Shown one piece after another: positions 37,625-46,777 of a stretch of DNA of 64,000 nt (within the stretch, counting starts at the first letter, position 1; the number at the start of each line of letters is the position of its first letter). The translations under genes were made by a program, and so were the position numbers. The notes beneath the pieces were generated by a model that was given only the letters and a program-made list of their open reading frames with translations, was not told the DNA's origin and did no database searches. This DNA is from Streptosporangium becharense. GTDB taxonomy: Bacteria; Actinomycetota; Actinomycetes; Streptosporangiales; Streptosporangiaceae. The stretch covers positions 930,001 to 994,000 of the forward strand of contig NZ_JACHMP010000001.1 of the NCBI RefSeq assembly GCF_014204985.1, in the 5' to 3' direction.

Positions 37625-38577
37625 GTGAGTACTCCCTTCAGGCGGCAGATCACCGCGTCGCGGGCGTCGGGCGGTCCGAGGACCTCGGCGTCGGCGGCGA
37701 ACCCGACGACCCACCCGGCCAGCCGCCCGGGGTCGGTGAAGTCGACCTCCAGCTCGTCCCAGCCGTCTCCGGCGGGCCGCACGCTCCTGGCCACCTGGCG
37801 CAGCCCCTGGCAGGTGCCCTCCCTGACCCGGATGAGGGCGGTGCGCTCGGCGACCGCGTCGTCGCTGTAGCCGACCATGGACTTCAGGTCGACGCCCTCG
37901 GGCACCACCACGGCGCCGGGACGGCCGATCGTGGTCACCGGGCCGCCGATCCGGCTGAGCCGGAACACCCGGGGAGCGTCGCGGTCGCGGTCGTGGCCCA
38001 CCATGTACCACCGGCCGCGGCGGCTGACCACGCCCCACGGCTCCACCGTGCGGGTCAGCACGTTCTGGCTGGCCGCACCCCGGTAGTCGAAGCGGACCAC
38101 CCGGCGGTCGCGGACGGCCTCCCATAGCGAGGGGAAGGACGGGTCGCGGGTGTCGACCCGCAACTCCAGCGCCCCGCCGAGCACCCCGTGGGCCTCGTCG
38201 GTCTCCACGCCGCCCGCGCGCAGCTTCAGCAGCGCGCCGCCGGCCGCCTCGGCGAGGCTGGCTCGCTGCCACACCTGGGCGGCCAGGCCCACCACCGCCG
38301 CCTCGTCCGGCTCCAGGGTGATCTCCGGCAGCTCGTACGCCTGACGGACGATCCGGTATCCGGGGTCCTCCTCCCACGGGTCCTTGTGGACCTCGATCGG
38401 GATGCCGATCTCCCGCAGCTCGTTCTTGTCCCGCTCGAACATCCGCTGGAAGGCCTCGTCGTTGTCCGCGTCGTAGCCCGGCACCGCCTGGCGGATGTGC
38501 TCGGCGCTGAGCGGACGCCGCGTGGCCAGCAGGCAGATCACGAGATTGAGCAACCGCTCGGTCTTCCGGCGCGACAT
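37621..38577 (-). CDS. pafB: WYL-domain transcriptional regulator PafB
   Basis: A 318-residue HTH-WYL protein beginning MSRRKTERLLNLVICLLATRRPLSAEHI, with the HTH in the first ~90 residues and the WYL domain around RRVVRFDYRGAASQNVLTRTVEPWGVVSRRGRWYMVGHDRDRDAPRVFRLSRI. A WCX-like C-terminal domain follows. It partners PafC in the DNA-damage response. ATG 38577 has GGGAGGAGG just upstream. The frame continues far upstream on the minus strand, but only because of the compositional bias of the divergent DUF3866 gene. The intergenic space to that gene is 39 bp, so the promoters overlap. Confidence 0.93.
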   Translation of the reverse strand: MSRRKTERLLNLVICLLATRRPLSAEHIRQAVPGYDADNDEAFQRMFERDKNELREIGIPIEVHKDPWEEDPGYRIVRQAYELPEITLEPDEAAVVGLAAQVWQRASLAEAAGGALLKLRAGGVETDEAHGVLGGALELRVDTRDPSFPSLWEAVRDRRVVRFDYRGAASQNVLTRTVEPWGVVSRRGRWYMVGHDRDRDAPRVFRLSRIGGPVTTIGRPGAVVVPEGVDLKSMVGYSDDAVAERTALIRVREGTCQGLRQVARSVRPAGDGWDELEVDFTDPGRLAGWVVGFAADAEVLGPPDARDAVICRLKGVLT

Positions 38578-38616
38578 CAGGCCTCCTCCCTGTTCAAGTG
38601 ACGCTACCCTTCCCCC

Positions 38617-39873
38617 GTGATCAGATGGCGCAAGGGTGAGGTCGTGCGAGTCCGGCGCGAGTGGCCGGGGGCGGTGGAACTCGACGTCACCACGGAGGAG
38701 GGCGGCGTGCGCGCGCTCGCCTACCCGGCCCTCGTGGGACGTCCCGAACCCGGCGACGTGGTGCTGCTCAACACGACCGCGCTCGCGATGGGTCTCGGTA
38801 CGGGAGGCTACGCCATGGTGGTGGCGGTTCCCGACCGATTGCCAGAAGATCCACATGGCCCCGGACACCTGGTGAAGGCACGTTACACCCCTCTGCAGGC
38901 CACCGTACTCGGCGCCGACGAGCAGGACTCCCCTTTCCACGAGGTCCTGCGGGAGGCCGACTCCCTCGACGGGATGCCAGTGGTGGTCGCCGACCTGCAC
39001 TCGGCCCTGCCGGCGATCCTCTGCGGCCTGTACGGCGCGCACCCGCCGGCCGGCGGGGCACCCGGAACCGGGGCGGGCGATCCGGAGCGGCTCACGGCGG
39101 GAGGCCCCGGAAGCGGGGCGGCCGGGGATGCGGCGTCCCGAGCCGCGGCGACCGGGGCCGCCGGGCATGGCGGGCATGGCGGGCATGGCGGACCGTCCGT
39201 GGGCGGCGGGCGGCGGGTCCCCCGGGTCGCCTATGTGATGCTCGACGGCGGGGCCCTGCCCGCCTGGTTCTCCATGTCGTGCGCGCGGCTGCGCGAGGCC
39301 GGCTGGCTGTGCGGGGTGGTCACGGTGGGCCAGGCGTTCGGCGGTGACGTGGAGACGGTGACGACGCACACCGGCCTGCTGGCGGCCCGCCACGTCCTCG
39401 CGGCCGACGTGGCGATCGTCACCCAGGGTCCGGGCAACCTGGGCAGCGGCACCCGCTGGGGCTTCTCCGGCGTCTCGGCCGGGGAGGCGGTCAACGCCGC
39501 CGCCGTCCTCGGCGGCCGCCCGGTCGCGGCGCTGCGGGTCAGCGAGGGCGACCTGCGCGAGCGTCACGTCGGGGTCTCCCACCACTCGCTGACCGCCTAC
39601 GGCCGGGTCGCGCTGGCCCCCGCCGCGGTCGCGGTGCCGGAGCTGACCGGCGACTTCGGCAGGCGGGTGGCCGAGCAGGCACGGCCGCTCGGCGAACGGC
39701 ACGAACTGGTCCGGGTGCCCGTGGACGGGCTGTACGAGGCGCTGCGGGAGTGCCCGGTACGACTGTCGACGATGGGCCGGGGGCTGGACGAGGACCTGGT
39801 CTACTTCCTGGCCTCGGCGGCGGCCGGGCGCCACGCGGCCTCGCTGCTGCCGGGCCCGCCCGCCGCGCCGTAG
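38617..39873 (+). CDS. DUF3866 family protein
   Basis: A 418-residue protein of the actinobacterial DUF3866 family, commonly encoded beside pafBC; function unknown. It starts MIRWRKGEVVRVRREWPGAVELDV, and the C-terminal half carries TTHTGLLAARHVLAADVAIVTQGPGNLGSGTRWGFSG. An insertion of about 60 Gly/Ala/Pro-rich residues (around 150-205) includes a triple HGG repeat (GHGGHGGHGG), not expected in the core. GTG 38617 is preceded by TACCCT at 6 nt and lacks a Shine-Dalgarno, so it is probably leaderless. It is divergent from pafB with a 39-bp shared control region. Confidence 0.85.
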   Translation: MIRWRKGEVVRVRREWPGAVELDVTTEEGGVRALAYPALVGRPEPGDVVLLNTTALAMGLGTGGYAMVVAVPDRLPEDPHGPGHLVKARYTPLQATVLGADEQDSPFHEVLREADSLDGMPVVVADLHSALPAILCGLYGAHPPAGGAPGTGAGDPERLTAGGPGSGAAGDAASRAAATGAAGHGGHGGHGGPSVGGGRRVPRVAYVMLDGGALPAWFSMSCARLREAGWLCGVVTVGQAFGGDVETVTTHTGLLAARHVLAADVAIVTQGPGNLGSGTRWGFSGVSAGEAVNAAAVLGGRPVAALRVSEGDLRERHVGVSHHSLTAYGRVALAPAAVAVPELTGDFGRRVAEQARPLGERHELVRVPVDGLYEALRECPVRLSTMGRGLDEDLVYFLASAAAGRHAASLLPGPPAAP

Positions 39874-39929
39874 CCGCCCGCGGAGCGCCACCGGCATCCC
39901 GGTTCCGCGGACACCGGGACATCGGGACA

Positions 39930-40010
39930 CCACCGGCACACCGGTTCCCACCCGCCCGGACCCACCGGCGTGCCGGTTTCCCCCGCCCGGACCCACCGGC
40001 GTCCACGGCG
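39930..40010. repeat. Imperfect 31-32 bp tandem repeats
   Basis: CCACCGGC recurs at 39930, 39962 and 39993 within similar blocks that also contain CCGGTT and CCCGCCCGGA, i.e. about 2.5 imperfect copies in the 179-bp gap between the DUF3866 gene and the DUF3291 gene. A degenerate extra copy lies near 39888. No coding role. Confidence 0.7.
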
Positions 40011-40052
40011 CCGCGGGAGCCGCGGACGCCCTCGGCGCCGCGGGCACCCTCC

Positions 40053-40556
40053 CTACATCGAAGGCGCTCCGGCTCCGCGAACGCCCTCCGTCTCCTCGGC
40101 GTCGCCGGTTCCGGGGGCGCCCGGCGCACCGTGGAAGTCCTTGAAGGTGAACGCCTCCGGCGTGGGACCCTGCGTCCTGAGCCGTCCCAGCCGTTCCATC
40201 CCCTCGGCCAGCGTCGGCACGTGGCCCTCGGGGATCCACCACATCACGGTGTACGGCTCCGCCATGCGCAGGAACCACTCCCTGCGCCGCTGCAACACCG
40301 CCAGATGGCCGCTGCGGTAGATGAAGTCCCACAGCGTGTCACGCGACTCCCAGACCGAGAAGTTGATCAGCAGGTGGTCGCCGTAGCCGTGCTCGACGGT
40401 GCCCTGGGGGCCGTCGCCGCCCTTGAGCCGCCACACGAAGCCGGGAGCCGCCTCGGCCAACCGGTTGATCGGGTCCAGGGCGGCCACGAAGCCGGCCAGT
40501 TCGGGAGAGTGCTTGGGGGCTCGCATGTGGGCGATGTTCAACTGGGCGAGGTGCAT
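40053..40556 (-). CDS. DUF3291 domain protein
   Basis: A 167-residue soluble protein of the DUF3291 family (dimeric alpha/beta-barrel-like): HLAQLNIAHMRAPKHSPELAGFVAALDPINRLAEAAPGFVWRL, then DHLLINFSVWESRDTLWDFIYRSGH and MWWIPEGHVPTLAEGMERL. Related proteins are monooxygenase-like, but no cofactor is known. The last ~30 residues (GAPGAPGTGDAEETEGVRG) are disordered. ATG 40556 is chosen; GTG 40562 is possible. It starts 31 nt after the HTH regulator gene and is probably its co-transcribed partner. Confidence 0.82.
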   Translation of the reverse strand: MHLAQLNIAHMRAPKHSPELAGFVAALDPINRLAEAAPGFVWRLKGGDGPQGTVEHGYGDHLLINFSVWESRDTLWDFIYRSGHLAVLQRRREWFLRMAEPYTVMWWIPEGHVPTLAEGMERLGRLRTQGPTPEAFTFKDFHGAPGAPGTGDAEETEGVRGAGAPSM

Positions 40557-40587
40557 GACCACAGCACACCACCCCGCCTCTTCTATG

Positions 40588-41244
40588 TCAATCTACGTTA
40601 TCTTTAGAAAAGACGACGCAGCACTCCCCCCGCCGTGGATCGAGGCGGGCCGCCTCGGCGTCCGCGCCGAGCCCTTCGAGCATGCCGCGGCAGAGCTCGA
40701 GGTTCATCGAGCAGACCAGCAGCGGATGCTCCTCGGCCAGTACATGGAACGGGCAGTTGCGCAGCCGCACCAGGCCGTGCCCGTCCGGACCGTCCTCCTC
40801 GTACGGCTCGTAGCCGCGTCGCCGTAGCACCCCGCCCAGGTCCTCGCCCACCCCGGCGAGAGCGCGCCCGGCCCGCCGCGCGGCCTGCTCGGCCTGCTCA
40901 TCCCCGCCGAGCAGGTCCACCGCCTCGGCGAGCACCCGGGCGAGGGTGCGGTAGTCCCTTGCGGGCACGCTGACCTGCCACTCGCCCCGCGCCCGGTGAT
41001 AGACCTTCGCCGGCCGCCCGCTGCCCGGCCCCCTCCGGTCCGTCAGCCGCCGGAAACCCGCCTCCAGCAGCCCGGCCTCAACGAGCTTGTCGAGGTGGAA
41101 GGCCGCCAGGGTCCGCTGGACCCCCACCGCCTCGGCGGCCTCGTTGCGTCCCACGTCACGCCCCTGTGAGACCACGTACTCGTAGACCGCCCGGCGCACC
41201 GGATCATGGAGGATCGCCACCGTGTCAAGGTCGTCGCTGTTCAC
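40588..41244 (-). CDS. HTH transcriptional regulator with C-terminal Cys cluster
   Basis: A 218-residue regulator. An N-terminal winged HTH (LHDPVRRAVYEYVVSQGRDVGRNEAAEAVGVQRTLAAFHLDKLVEAGLL, ArsR/MarR-like) is followed by a variable helical region and a conserved C-terminal segment with Cys in NCPFHVLAEEH, VCSMNLELCRG and a final GECCVVF. This CxxH...C...C...CC arrangement is like SufR-type iron-sulfur regulators, so a metal or Fe-S sensor role is plausible but not shown. It precedes the DUF3291 gene in the same direction. Confidence 0.82.
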   Translation of the reverse strand: MNSDDLDTVAILHDPVRRAVYEYVVSQGRDVGRNEAAEAVGVQRTLAAFHLDKLVEAGLLEAGFRRLTDRRGPGSGRPAKVYHRARGEWQVSVPARDYRTLARVLAEAVDLLGGDEQAEQAARRAGRALAGVGEDLGGVLRRRGYEPYEEDGPDGHGLVRLRNCPFHVLAEEHPLLVCSMNLELCRGMLEGLGADAEAARLDPRRGECCVVFSKDNVD

Positions 41245-41487
41245 AGCGGGGATTCTAGGTCCGGCCCGCCGGCCGTCCCGCCCCCTCGGAGCAGCCGGGT
41301 GACGGGACGGCTGCGGTCAGGGTCGGTAAGCGGCCGGCACGTCGACGGCGTGGGCGACAGTGCCGCCGGGGCGGGTCGCCGGGGGCGGGCCGCCCCGGGG
41401 CCGAACCTCGGCCAGACGATCGGGGCGACGCGACTGCCGACGGGGACGCCGGCCGGGGCACGGCCGCGTCCCCGGCCTGAACGCGCA

Positions 41488-41521
41488 CGGGCCCGGCCGT
41501 GAACGCGCACGGCCGGGCCCG
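41488..41521 (-). terminator. Hairpin terminator of the FKBP gene
   Basis: A perfect 14-bp stem (41488-41501 with 41508-41521), 6-nt loop, 20 nt after the FKBP stop on the minus strand. The rest of the 296-bp gap 41245-41540 holds nothing that I can support. Confidence 0.85.
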
Positions 41522-41540
41522 GGATCACGGGACGGAAGCG

Positions 41541-42491
41541 TCAGTAGGCGGCCAGGACGTCCACCAGGAAGACCAGGGTGTCGGTGCCCTTGATCTTGTC
41601 GCCGGAGCCCGCCTTGCCGTAGCCGAGGTCCGGCGGAATGCTCAGCAGCACCCGGCTGCCCACCGGGACGCCGACCAGACCCTGGTCCCAGCCCTTGATG
41701 ACCTTGCCGGTGCCGATCTGGAAGATGATCGGCTGGGCGCCCCGGGACCAGCTGCTGTCGAACTCGACGTCGGTGCCCCAGATCTTGCCGGCGTACTGGA
41801 CCAGGATCGACTGGCCGGACTTGACCTCGGGGCCCGCACCCTTGATCACGGTCTTGGCGACCAGCTTCTTGGGTGCCTTGACCTTGGTCTTGGTGGTCAG
41901 CGTAGGCGCGGCGTCGCCGCCGGGGTTCTCGACCTTGACCCCCTCGACGCCGGGGTCGGTGGCCTCGCCCTTCGCCGCCTTGGCGTCGGGAACACCGACC
42001 ACGTCGACCACGAAGACCTGCGACTGGCCCGCGGGGACCTGCGCCTGCTGCTCGGCCGGCAGCGCGTCCTTGCCGACGACGGAGACGAAGCGCCCGCCGC
42101 CCTTGGTCTGGGCGAAGCCCTTGCGCAGGACCTCCGGGATCTGCTCGTTGACCGGGATGACCTGCGGCCCGCCCTCGTCGTAGGTCGACCCGCTGATCTT
42201 GTTCTCCTTGCCGTCCCAGGTGAAGACGGTGAAGTTGGCGACCACGTTGGTCCCGACCGTGGCGGCCGGGCCGACGGTGCCGGCGGTGAGAACCTTCATC
42301 GAGGAGGTCTCCGCGACCTTGGACGGGAAGGTCACGGTCGGCTTCGCGTTCGCCTCCCCCGTCACCTTGATCTCCGCGGCCCCGCCCGAGGCGGAGTTGG
42401 AGGCACCGGTGGTCTCACCGCTCCCCGAGCCGCAGGCTGCGGCGAACAACAGGGGAACTGCGGCAAGTACGGCCATGCTGCGGCGGCGCAT
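41541..42491 (-). CDS. FKBP-type peptidyl-prolyl isomerase lipoprotein
   Basis: A 316-residue lipoprotein with lipobox AAAC (Cys ~20), a Gly/Ser/Ala linker and two FKBP modules. The C-terminal one is complete and active-looking (SILVQYAGKIWGTDVEFDSSWSRGAQPIIFQIGTGKVIKGWDQGLVGVPVGSRVLLSIPPDLGYG). The first module is divergent and has lost several active-site residues. Such proteins assist folding of secreted proteins at the outer membrane face. It sits 95 bp downstream of pafA on the same strand, a common actinobacterial arrangement. Confidence 0.9.
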   Translation of the reverse strand: MRRRSMAVLAAVPLLFAAACGSGSGETTGASNSASGGAAEIKVTGEANAKPTVTFPSKVAETSSMKVLTAGTVGPAATVGTNVVANFTVFTWDGKENKISGSTYDEGGPQVIPVNEQIPEVLRKGFAQTKGGGRFVSVVGKDALPAEQQAQVPAGQSQVFVVDVVGVPDAKAAKGEATDPGVEGVKVENPGGDAAPTLTTKTKVKAPKKLVAKTVIKGAGPEVKSGQSILVQYAGKIWGTDVEFDSSWSRGAQPIIFQIGTGKVIKGWDQGLVGVPVGSRVLLSIPPDLGYGKAGSGDKIKGTDTLVFLVDVLAAY

Positions 42492-42586
42492 AGATATCCC
42501 TCAAGCAGACGTCAGGTTCGCGCAACATTACCCGCCCCCGCATACGGAAGGGGTAAGCCGGGAACGGTCTTGCCGAAGCGTGACCA

Positions 42587-43945
42587 TCACATTCCGGCGA
42601 TCAGCTTGTCCACCCTCTCGTCGACGCTGCGGAAGGGGTCCTTGCAGAGCACGGTGCGCTGGGCCTGGTCGTTGAGCTTCAGGTGGACCCAGTCGACGGT
42701 GAAGTCGCGCCGCTTCTCCTGAGCCCTGCGGATGAACTCCCCGCGCAACCGGGCCCGGGTCGTCTGCGGCGGCACCGACTTGGCCTCGAAGATCTTCAGG
42801 TCGGACGCCACCCGCTCCACGGCGCCGCGCTTCTGCAGCAGGTAGAACAGGCCGCGGCGGCGGTGCACGTCGTGGTAGGCGAGGTCGAGCTGGGCGACCC
42901 GGGGGCTCGACAGCGGCAGGTCGTACTTCTTGCGGTACCGCTCGATGAGCTGGTATTTGGTCACCCAGTCGATCTCACGGGCGACCAGGTCGAGGTTGCC
43001 GGTGTCGACCGCGTTGAGCGTGCGCTCCCACAGCTCCAGCACCCGGTGGCTGGTGTCGTCGCCGCCGCGACGGTCGACGAAGTCGCGGGCCTTGGCGAGA
43101 TACTCCTGCTGGATCTCCAGCGAGGACGCCTCCCGGCCGTTGGCCAGCCGCACCCGCCGCCGCCCGGTCATGTCGTGGGAGACCTCGCGGATGGCCCGGA
43201 TCGGGTTCTCCAGCGACAGGTCGCGCATCACCGTGCCGGCCTCGATCATGCGCAGCACCAGGTCGGTCGCACCCACCTTGAGCAGCGTGGTCGTCTCGCT
43301 CATGTTGGAGTCGCCGACGATGACGTGCAGGCGGCGGAACCGCTCGGCGTCGGCGTGCGGCTCGTCACGGGTGTTGATGATCGGACGCGAGCGGGTGGTG
43401 GCGCTGGAGACGCCCTCCCAGATGTGCTCGGCCCGCTGGGAGACGCAGTAGACCGCGCCACGCGGGGTCTGCAGCACCTTGCCCGCCCCGCAGATGATCT
43501 GGCGGGTGACCAGGAAGGGGATCAGCACGTCGGCCAGGCGGCCGAACTCCCCGTGCCGGCCGACCAGGTAGTTCTCGTGGCAGCCGTAGGAGTTGCCCGC
43601 GGAGTCGGTGTTGTTCTTGAACAGGTAGATGTCTCCGGCGATGCCCTCCTCCCGCAGCCGCTTCTCCGCGTCGACCAGCAGCCCCTCCAGGATGCGCTCG
43701 CCCGCCTTGTCGTGGGTGACGAGCTCCACGACGTTGTCGCACTCGGGGGTGGCGTACTCGGGGTGGCTGCCCACGTCGAGATACAGGCGGGCACCGTTGC
43801 GGAGGAAGACGTTGCTCGACCGGCCCCAAGAGACGACCCGGCGGAACAGATATCGCGCGACCTCGTCGGGCGACAGCCGCCGCTGCCCCCTGAAAGTGCA
43901 GGTCACACCGTACTCGTTCTCAAGCCCGAAGATGCGACGGTCCAT
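42587..43945 (-). CDS. pafA: Pup-protein ligase PafA
   Basis: A 452-residue ligase that attaches deamidated Pup via its C-terminal Glu to substrate lysines, using ATP. It has the glutamine-synthetase-like core: [13 protein letters not shown] (nucleotide/Mg site), [17 protein letters not shown] with the catalytic Asp, [16 protein letters not shown] and [29 protein letters not shown]. The C-terminal ~70 residues form the ligase-specific domain ([25 protein letters not shown]). It lacks the insertion loop that marks Dop. ATG 43945. The pup, prcB and prcA genes lie to its right on the same strand. Confidence 0.96.
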   Translation of the reverse strand: MDRRIFGLENEYGVTCTFRGQRRLSPDEVARYLFRRVVSWGRSSNVFLRNGARLYLDVGSHPEYATPECDNVVELVTHDKAGERILEGLLVDAEKRLREEGIAGDIYLFKNNTDSAGNSYGCHENYLVGRHGEFGRLADVLIPFLVTRQIICGAGKVLQTPRGAVYCVSQRAEHIWEGVSSATTRSRPIINTRDEPHADAERFRRLHVIVGDSNMSETTTLLKVGATDLVLRMIEAGTVMRDLSLENPIRAIREVSHDMTGRRRVRLANGREASSLEIQQEYLAKARDFVDRRGGDDTSHRVLELWERTLNAVDTGNLDLVAREIDWVTKYQLIERYRKKYDLPLSSPRVAQLDLAYHDVHRRRGLFYLLQKRGAVERVASDLKIFEAKSVPPQTTRARLRGEFIRRAQEKRRDFTVDWVHLKLNDQAQRTVLCKDPFRSVDERVDKLIAGM

Positions 43946-44150
43946 TGCCTCACACTATTCGCCGAACCCCTCTCGCGGGAGGGATCATGGGGTTTTCGGT
44001 CCTACGGCTTATGCCCCGGGCGACGGACGGCTAAGCACGGCCCGCCCCCGGAGGGCGGAACGGACCGCGCGGACAGGCGGCGCACCCCCGCGGTGAGAGC
44101 GGCGGGACATCCGCGTGCGGGGTCACGCAGGAGCCGCGCAGGCGGGGGGC

Positions 44151-44666
44151 TCAGGGGGTGTAGATCTCCTGAACCTTGACGATCTTCCCGCGGTACACCG
44201 TGATCAGCGAAGGCCGTTCGGACTTCGCGGCCCTGGACAGCAGCTCCTTACGGGAGCAGCGCTCGGTCCCCAGGCCCTTGCCGTTCACCGTCGGGGCCGC
44301 CGCCCCGCGCGAGCAGCCGGTGACGCTCAGGAAGACGACGTTCTTCGCGACGGGCGAGCGGTAGGCGGTGACGTCGCCCTCCGGCGGGCCCGTGAAGCGG
44401 CCCTCGGTCTTGCCGCCCTTCACCCACCTGATGGGTTCGTACTCCGCCTCGCCGGCGCTCACGTGGGTGATCCAGCCGCGCAGGATGCCGTCCCTGCGGG
44501 AGCTGATGCCCTTGCTGAAGTCGTGACCGGGATCGGACTGGAACGTCGTCCCGAAGATCTTCGGGGCGGGGAAGCCGGGGATCGCGGCCGCCTGTGCAGG
44601 GGCGGCGCCGACGAGGACGGCGCAGAGCGCGGCGGCGACGGCCGGTAGGACGGAGAAGTGCCTCAT
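44151..44666 (-). CDS. Secreted protein of unknown function in the proteasome locus
   Basis: A 171-residue exported protein: signal peptide (RHFSVLPAVAAALCAVLVGAAPAQA, cut before AIPG) and a mature domain of ~145 residues with two Cys (VTGCSRG, ERCSRKEL) that could form a disulfide. It has an odd number of charged residues around KGGKTEGRFTG. I do not recognise the family. ATG 44666 is preceded by AGGA; the frame is open further upstream but those residues would abolish the signal peptide. It lies between prcA and pafA and, being secreted, is unlikely to take part in pupylation. Confidence 0.75.
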   Translation of the reverse strand: MRHFSVLPAVAAALCAVLVGAAPAQAAAIPGFPAPKIFGTTFQSDPGHDFSKGISSRRDGILRGWITHVSAGEAEYEPIRWVKGGKTEGRFTGPPEGDVTAYRSPVAKNVVFLSVTGCSRGAAAPTVNGKGLGTERCSRKELLSRAAKSERPSLITVYRGKIVKVQEIYTP

Positions 44667-44731
44667 GTGTCCTACGACGGCGGCCCGGGACGCCCGGTTG
44701 GCACGATGGGGGATGACCTTGATCACAACGT

Positions 44732-44769
44732 GCGGCGCCGCCCTCCCCGGCCGGGGAGGGCGGCGCCGC
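44732..44769. terminator. 38-bp perfect palindrome after prcA
   Basis: Two 19-nt arms meet directly (44732-44750 with 44751-44769), fully complementary. The RNA fold has a ~4-nt loop and is very stable. It begins 12 nt after the prcA stop codon and is the likely terminator of the pup-prcBA transcript. Confidence 0.9.
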
Positions 44770-44781
44770 GTGGTCGTCCGG

Positions 44782-45567
44782 TCAGCCGCCGGAACCGGTG
44801 TCGATGTCACCCTCGGGGGCTGTCCGCGCCTCCTGGGAGGCTCCGGTCTCGGGGGTCTCCGGCGCGGGGGCGGCCGAGGGGGTCTCAGCCAGCAGGCGCT
44901 CCAGCCTCGGGCCGTTGAGCCGCAGGAACTTGCGGTGCGGCCGGTTGCGGTCGAGCACCGCGACCTCGAGCTGGCCGGCCGGGGGGCGTTCGCCGCCCGG
45001 CTCGGTCAGCGCGAACAGCGCGGCGTCCAGCGCCTCCGCCAGCGGCAGTCCGTCACGGTAGCGCTCCTTGAGACGGCCGGCCACCGCGTCGGCCTGACCG
45101 CCCATCGCCACCAGGCCGGCCTCGTCGAAAACCGAGCCGTCGAAGGTCAGCCGGTAGATGTGATCCTCGTCGGCGGTGTCGCCGACCTCGGCGACCACGA
45201 TCTCCACCTCGAACGGCTTCAGCGACTCGGTGAAGATCTGGCCGAGGTTCTGGGCGTAGAGGTTGGCCAGGCCGCGGGCGGTCACGTCGTCACGGGCGTA
45301 GGTGTAGCCGTTGATGTCGGCGTAGCGGATGCCGCCGAGACGCAGCGCCTCGAACTCGTTGTAACGGCCGACCGCGGCGAATCCGATCTTGTCGTAGATC
45401 TCGCTGATCTTGTGCAGGGCCCGGGACGGGTTGGGGGCGACGAACAGGATGCCGTCCTCGTACTGCAGGACGACGACGCTACGGCCCCGCGCGATCCCCT
45501 TACGCGCGTAGTCCGCCTTGTCCCGCATCTGCTGCTCGGGCGAGACATATCCAAAAGGCATGGACAC
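44782..45567 (-). CDS. prcA: 20S proteasome alpha subunit PrcA
   Basis: A 261-residue alpha-type subunit forming the outer rings of the core particle. The N-terminal gate segment (MPFGYVSPEQQMRDKADYARKGIARGRSVVVLQYEDG) and the body (ILFVAPNPSRALHKISEIYDKIGFAAVG) match actinobacterial PrcA; no N-terminal threonine, as expected for the alpha ring. The C-terminus (SAAPAPETPETGASQ) is disordered. GTG 45567 or ATG 45561 may be the start. It follows prcB by 19 nt. Confidence 0.95.
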   Translation of the reverse strand: MSMPFGYVSPEQQMRDKADYARKGIARGRSVVVLQYEDGILFVAPNPSRALHKISEIYDKIGFAAVGRYNEFEALRLGGIRYADINGYTYARDDVTARGLANLYAQNLGQIFTESLKPFEVEIVVAEVGDTADEDHIYRLTFDGSVFDEAGLVAMGGQADAVAGRLKERYRDGLPLAEALDAALFALTEPGGERPPAGQLEVAVLDRNRPHRKFLRLNGPRLERLLAETPSAAPAPETPETGASQEARTAPEGDIDTGSGG

Positions 45568-45586
45568 CTGGGGTGATCCTCTCGTG

Positions 45587-46435
45587 TTAGCGCAGCGGGG
45601 CGGTGGGGCCGTCGGGGAGGTTCGTCCGGGTGTCGACCACCGTCTGGACGTATCCGGCGACCTCCTCGTCGGACAGCCGGTGGAAGCCGTCCGCGGTGAT
45701 CACCGCGACCACGGGCCAGATCCTGCGGATGAGGTCCGGGCCACCGGTCGCCGAGTCGTCGTCGGCCGCGTCGTAGAGGGCGTGGACGGCGGTGAGCACG
45801 GTGTCCTCGGGCGAGGCGCCCTCCCGGTAGAGCTTCTTCAGCGCACCCCGGGCGAAGATCGAACCGGACCCGATCGCGTGGTGGTGCCGCTGCTCGTAGG
45901 GGCCGCCGCCGACGTCGTAGCTGAAGATCCGGCCGCCCTCGGCGTCGGGGTCGTAGGCGACGAACAGCGGCACGACCACCAGGCCCTGCATCGCCATCGG
46001 GAGATTGCCGCGGATCATCGTGGCGAGCCGGTTGGCCTTGCCCTTGACCGAGAGGGTGCGGCCCTCCCTCTTCTCGTAGTGCTCCAGCTCGACCTGGTAG
46101 AGCCTGGCCAGTTCGATGCCGGTGCTCGCGGCTCCGGCGATGCCCATGCCCGAGTGGTCGTCGGTGCGGAACACCTTCTCCATGTCACGCTGGGAGATGA
46201 TGTTGCCGGAGGTCGCCCGGCGGTCTCCGGCGATCACCACGCCGCCGGCGCACGTGGCCGCGACGATCGTGGTGGCATGGGGGATCTGGTCACCCACCGG
46301 GCTCGCCAGGGTCTCGTTGCGGCCAGGAAGCAGGTCTGGCGCATGGGACCTGACGAACTCGGTGAACGACGAGCTTCCGGTGTCGGTAAAGATGTGATTC
46401 ACCATGCCGGCGGGCAGGTCCCTGAATGATCCCAC
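45587..46435 (-). CDS. prcB: 20S proteasome beta subunit PrcB
   Basis: A 282-residue precursor. A pro-peptide of 54 residues precedes the catalytic Thr55 ([26 protein letters not shown]), with Lys in the usual position further on. Removal of the propeptide exposes the N-terminal Thr nucleophile. Body motifs AGSASTGIEL-like and [17 protein letters not shown] confirm the family. GTG 46435 follows GGAGGGAG. It precedes prcA by 19 nt but lies 512 bp after pup, which normally is immediately adjacent; the gap has its own features. Confidence 0.95.
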   Translation of the reverse strand: MGSFRDLPAGMVNHIFTDTGSSSFTEFVRSHAPDLLPGRNETLASPVGDQIPHATTIVAATCAGGVVIAGDRRATSGNIISQRDMEKVFRTDDHSGMGIAGAASTGIELARLYQVELEHYEKREGRTLSVKGKANRLATMIRGNLPMAMQGLVVVPLFVAYDPDAEGGRIFSYDVGGGPYEQRHHHAIGSGSIFARGALKKLYREGASPEDTVLTAVHALYDAADDDSATGGPDLIRRIWPVVAVITADGFHRLSDEEVAGYVQTVVDTRTNLPDGPTAPLR

Positions 46436-46554
46436 GCCACTCCCTCCAAAGGTGCGGTCCTTAAGGCCCGACCTTACTCATCTTGCCGTGTTGCATGCAC
46501 TTCCCTGGATCAGCTCAGCGCGAACCACCTGCGGCGGTGACGTCCGGCCGGCGC

Positions 46555-46587
46555 GGGGTGGCCCGGGGTGGCCTGGGGCGGCACGGG
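46555..46587 (+). repeat. Four G-tracts, potential G-quadruplex
   Basis: G-tracts at 46555-46558, 46565-46568, 46575-46578 and 46585-46587 are spaced by 6-nt loops, exactly a 10-bp period. The G-rich strand is opposite to pup and prcB, so the fold would form in DNA or in antisense RNA, not in the prc mRNA. Confidence 0.45.
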
Positions 46588-46629
46588 TGGCCCGGAGCGG
46601 CGCGGGGTGGCCCGGGCCCCGAACAGAGC

Positions 46630-46664
46630 CGCCCGCCGCGCCGAGGTGCTCGGCGCGGCGGGCG
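46630..46664 (-). terminator. 16-bp hairpin in the pup-prcB gap
   Basis: A perfect 16-bp stem (46630-46645 with 46649-46664), 3-nt loop. On the minus strand it is ~285 nt after pup and ~200 nt before prcB, so it can end or attenuate a pup transcript. The 512-bp gap 46436-46947 has no supported gene. Confidence 0.6.
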
Positions 46665-46777
46665 AACGGCTGGAGATCACCGCCGGCGCGGTGCGGCCGC
46701 CGCCGCACCCGATCGGGACCGTCCACCCGGACGGGGAGCGGAGACCCCCTGCCCGGCGATGTCTTTCCGACTGGAAC

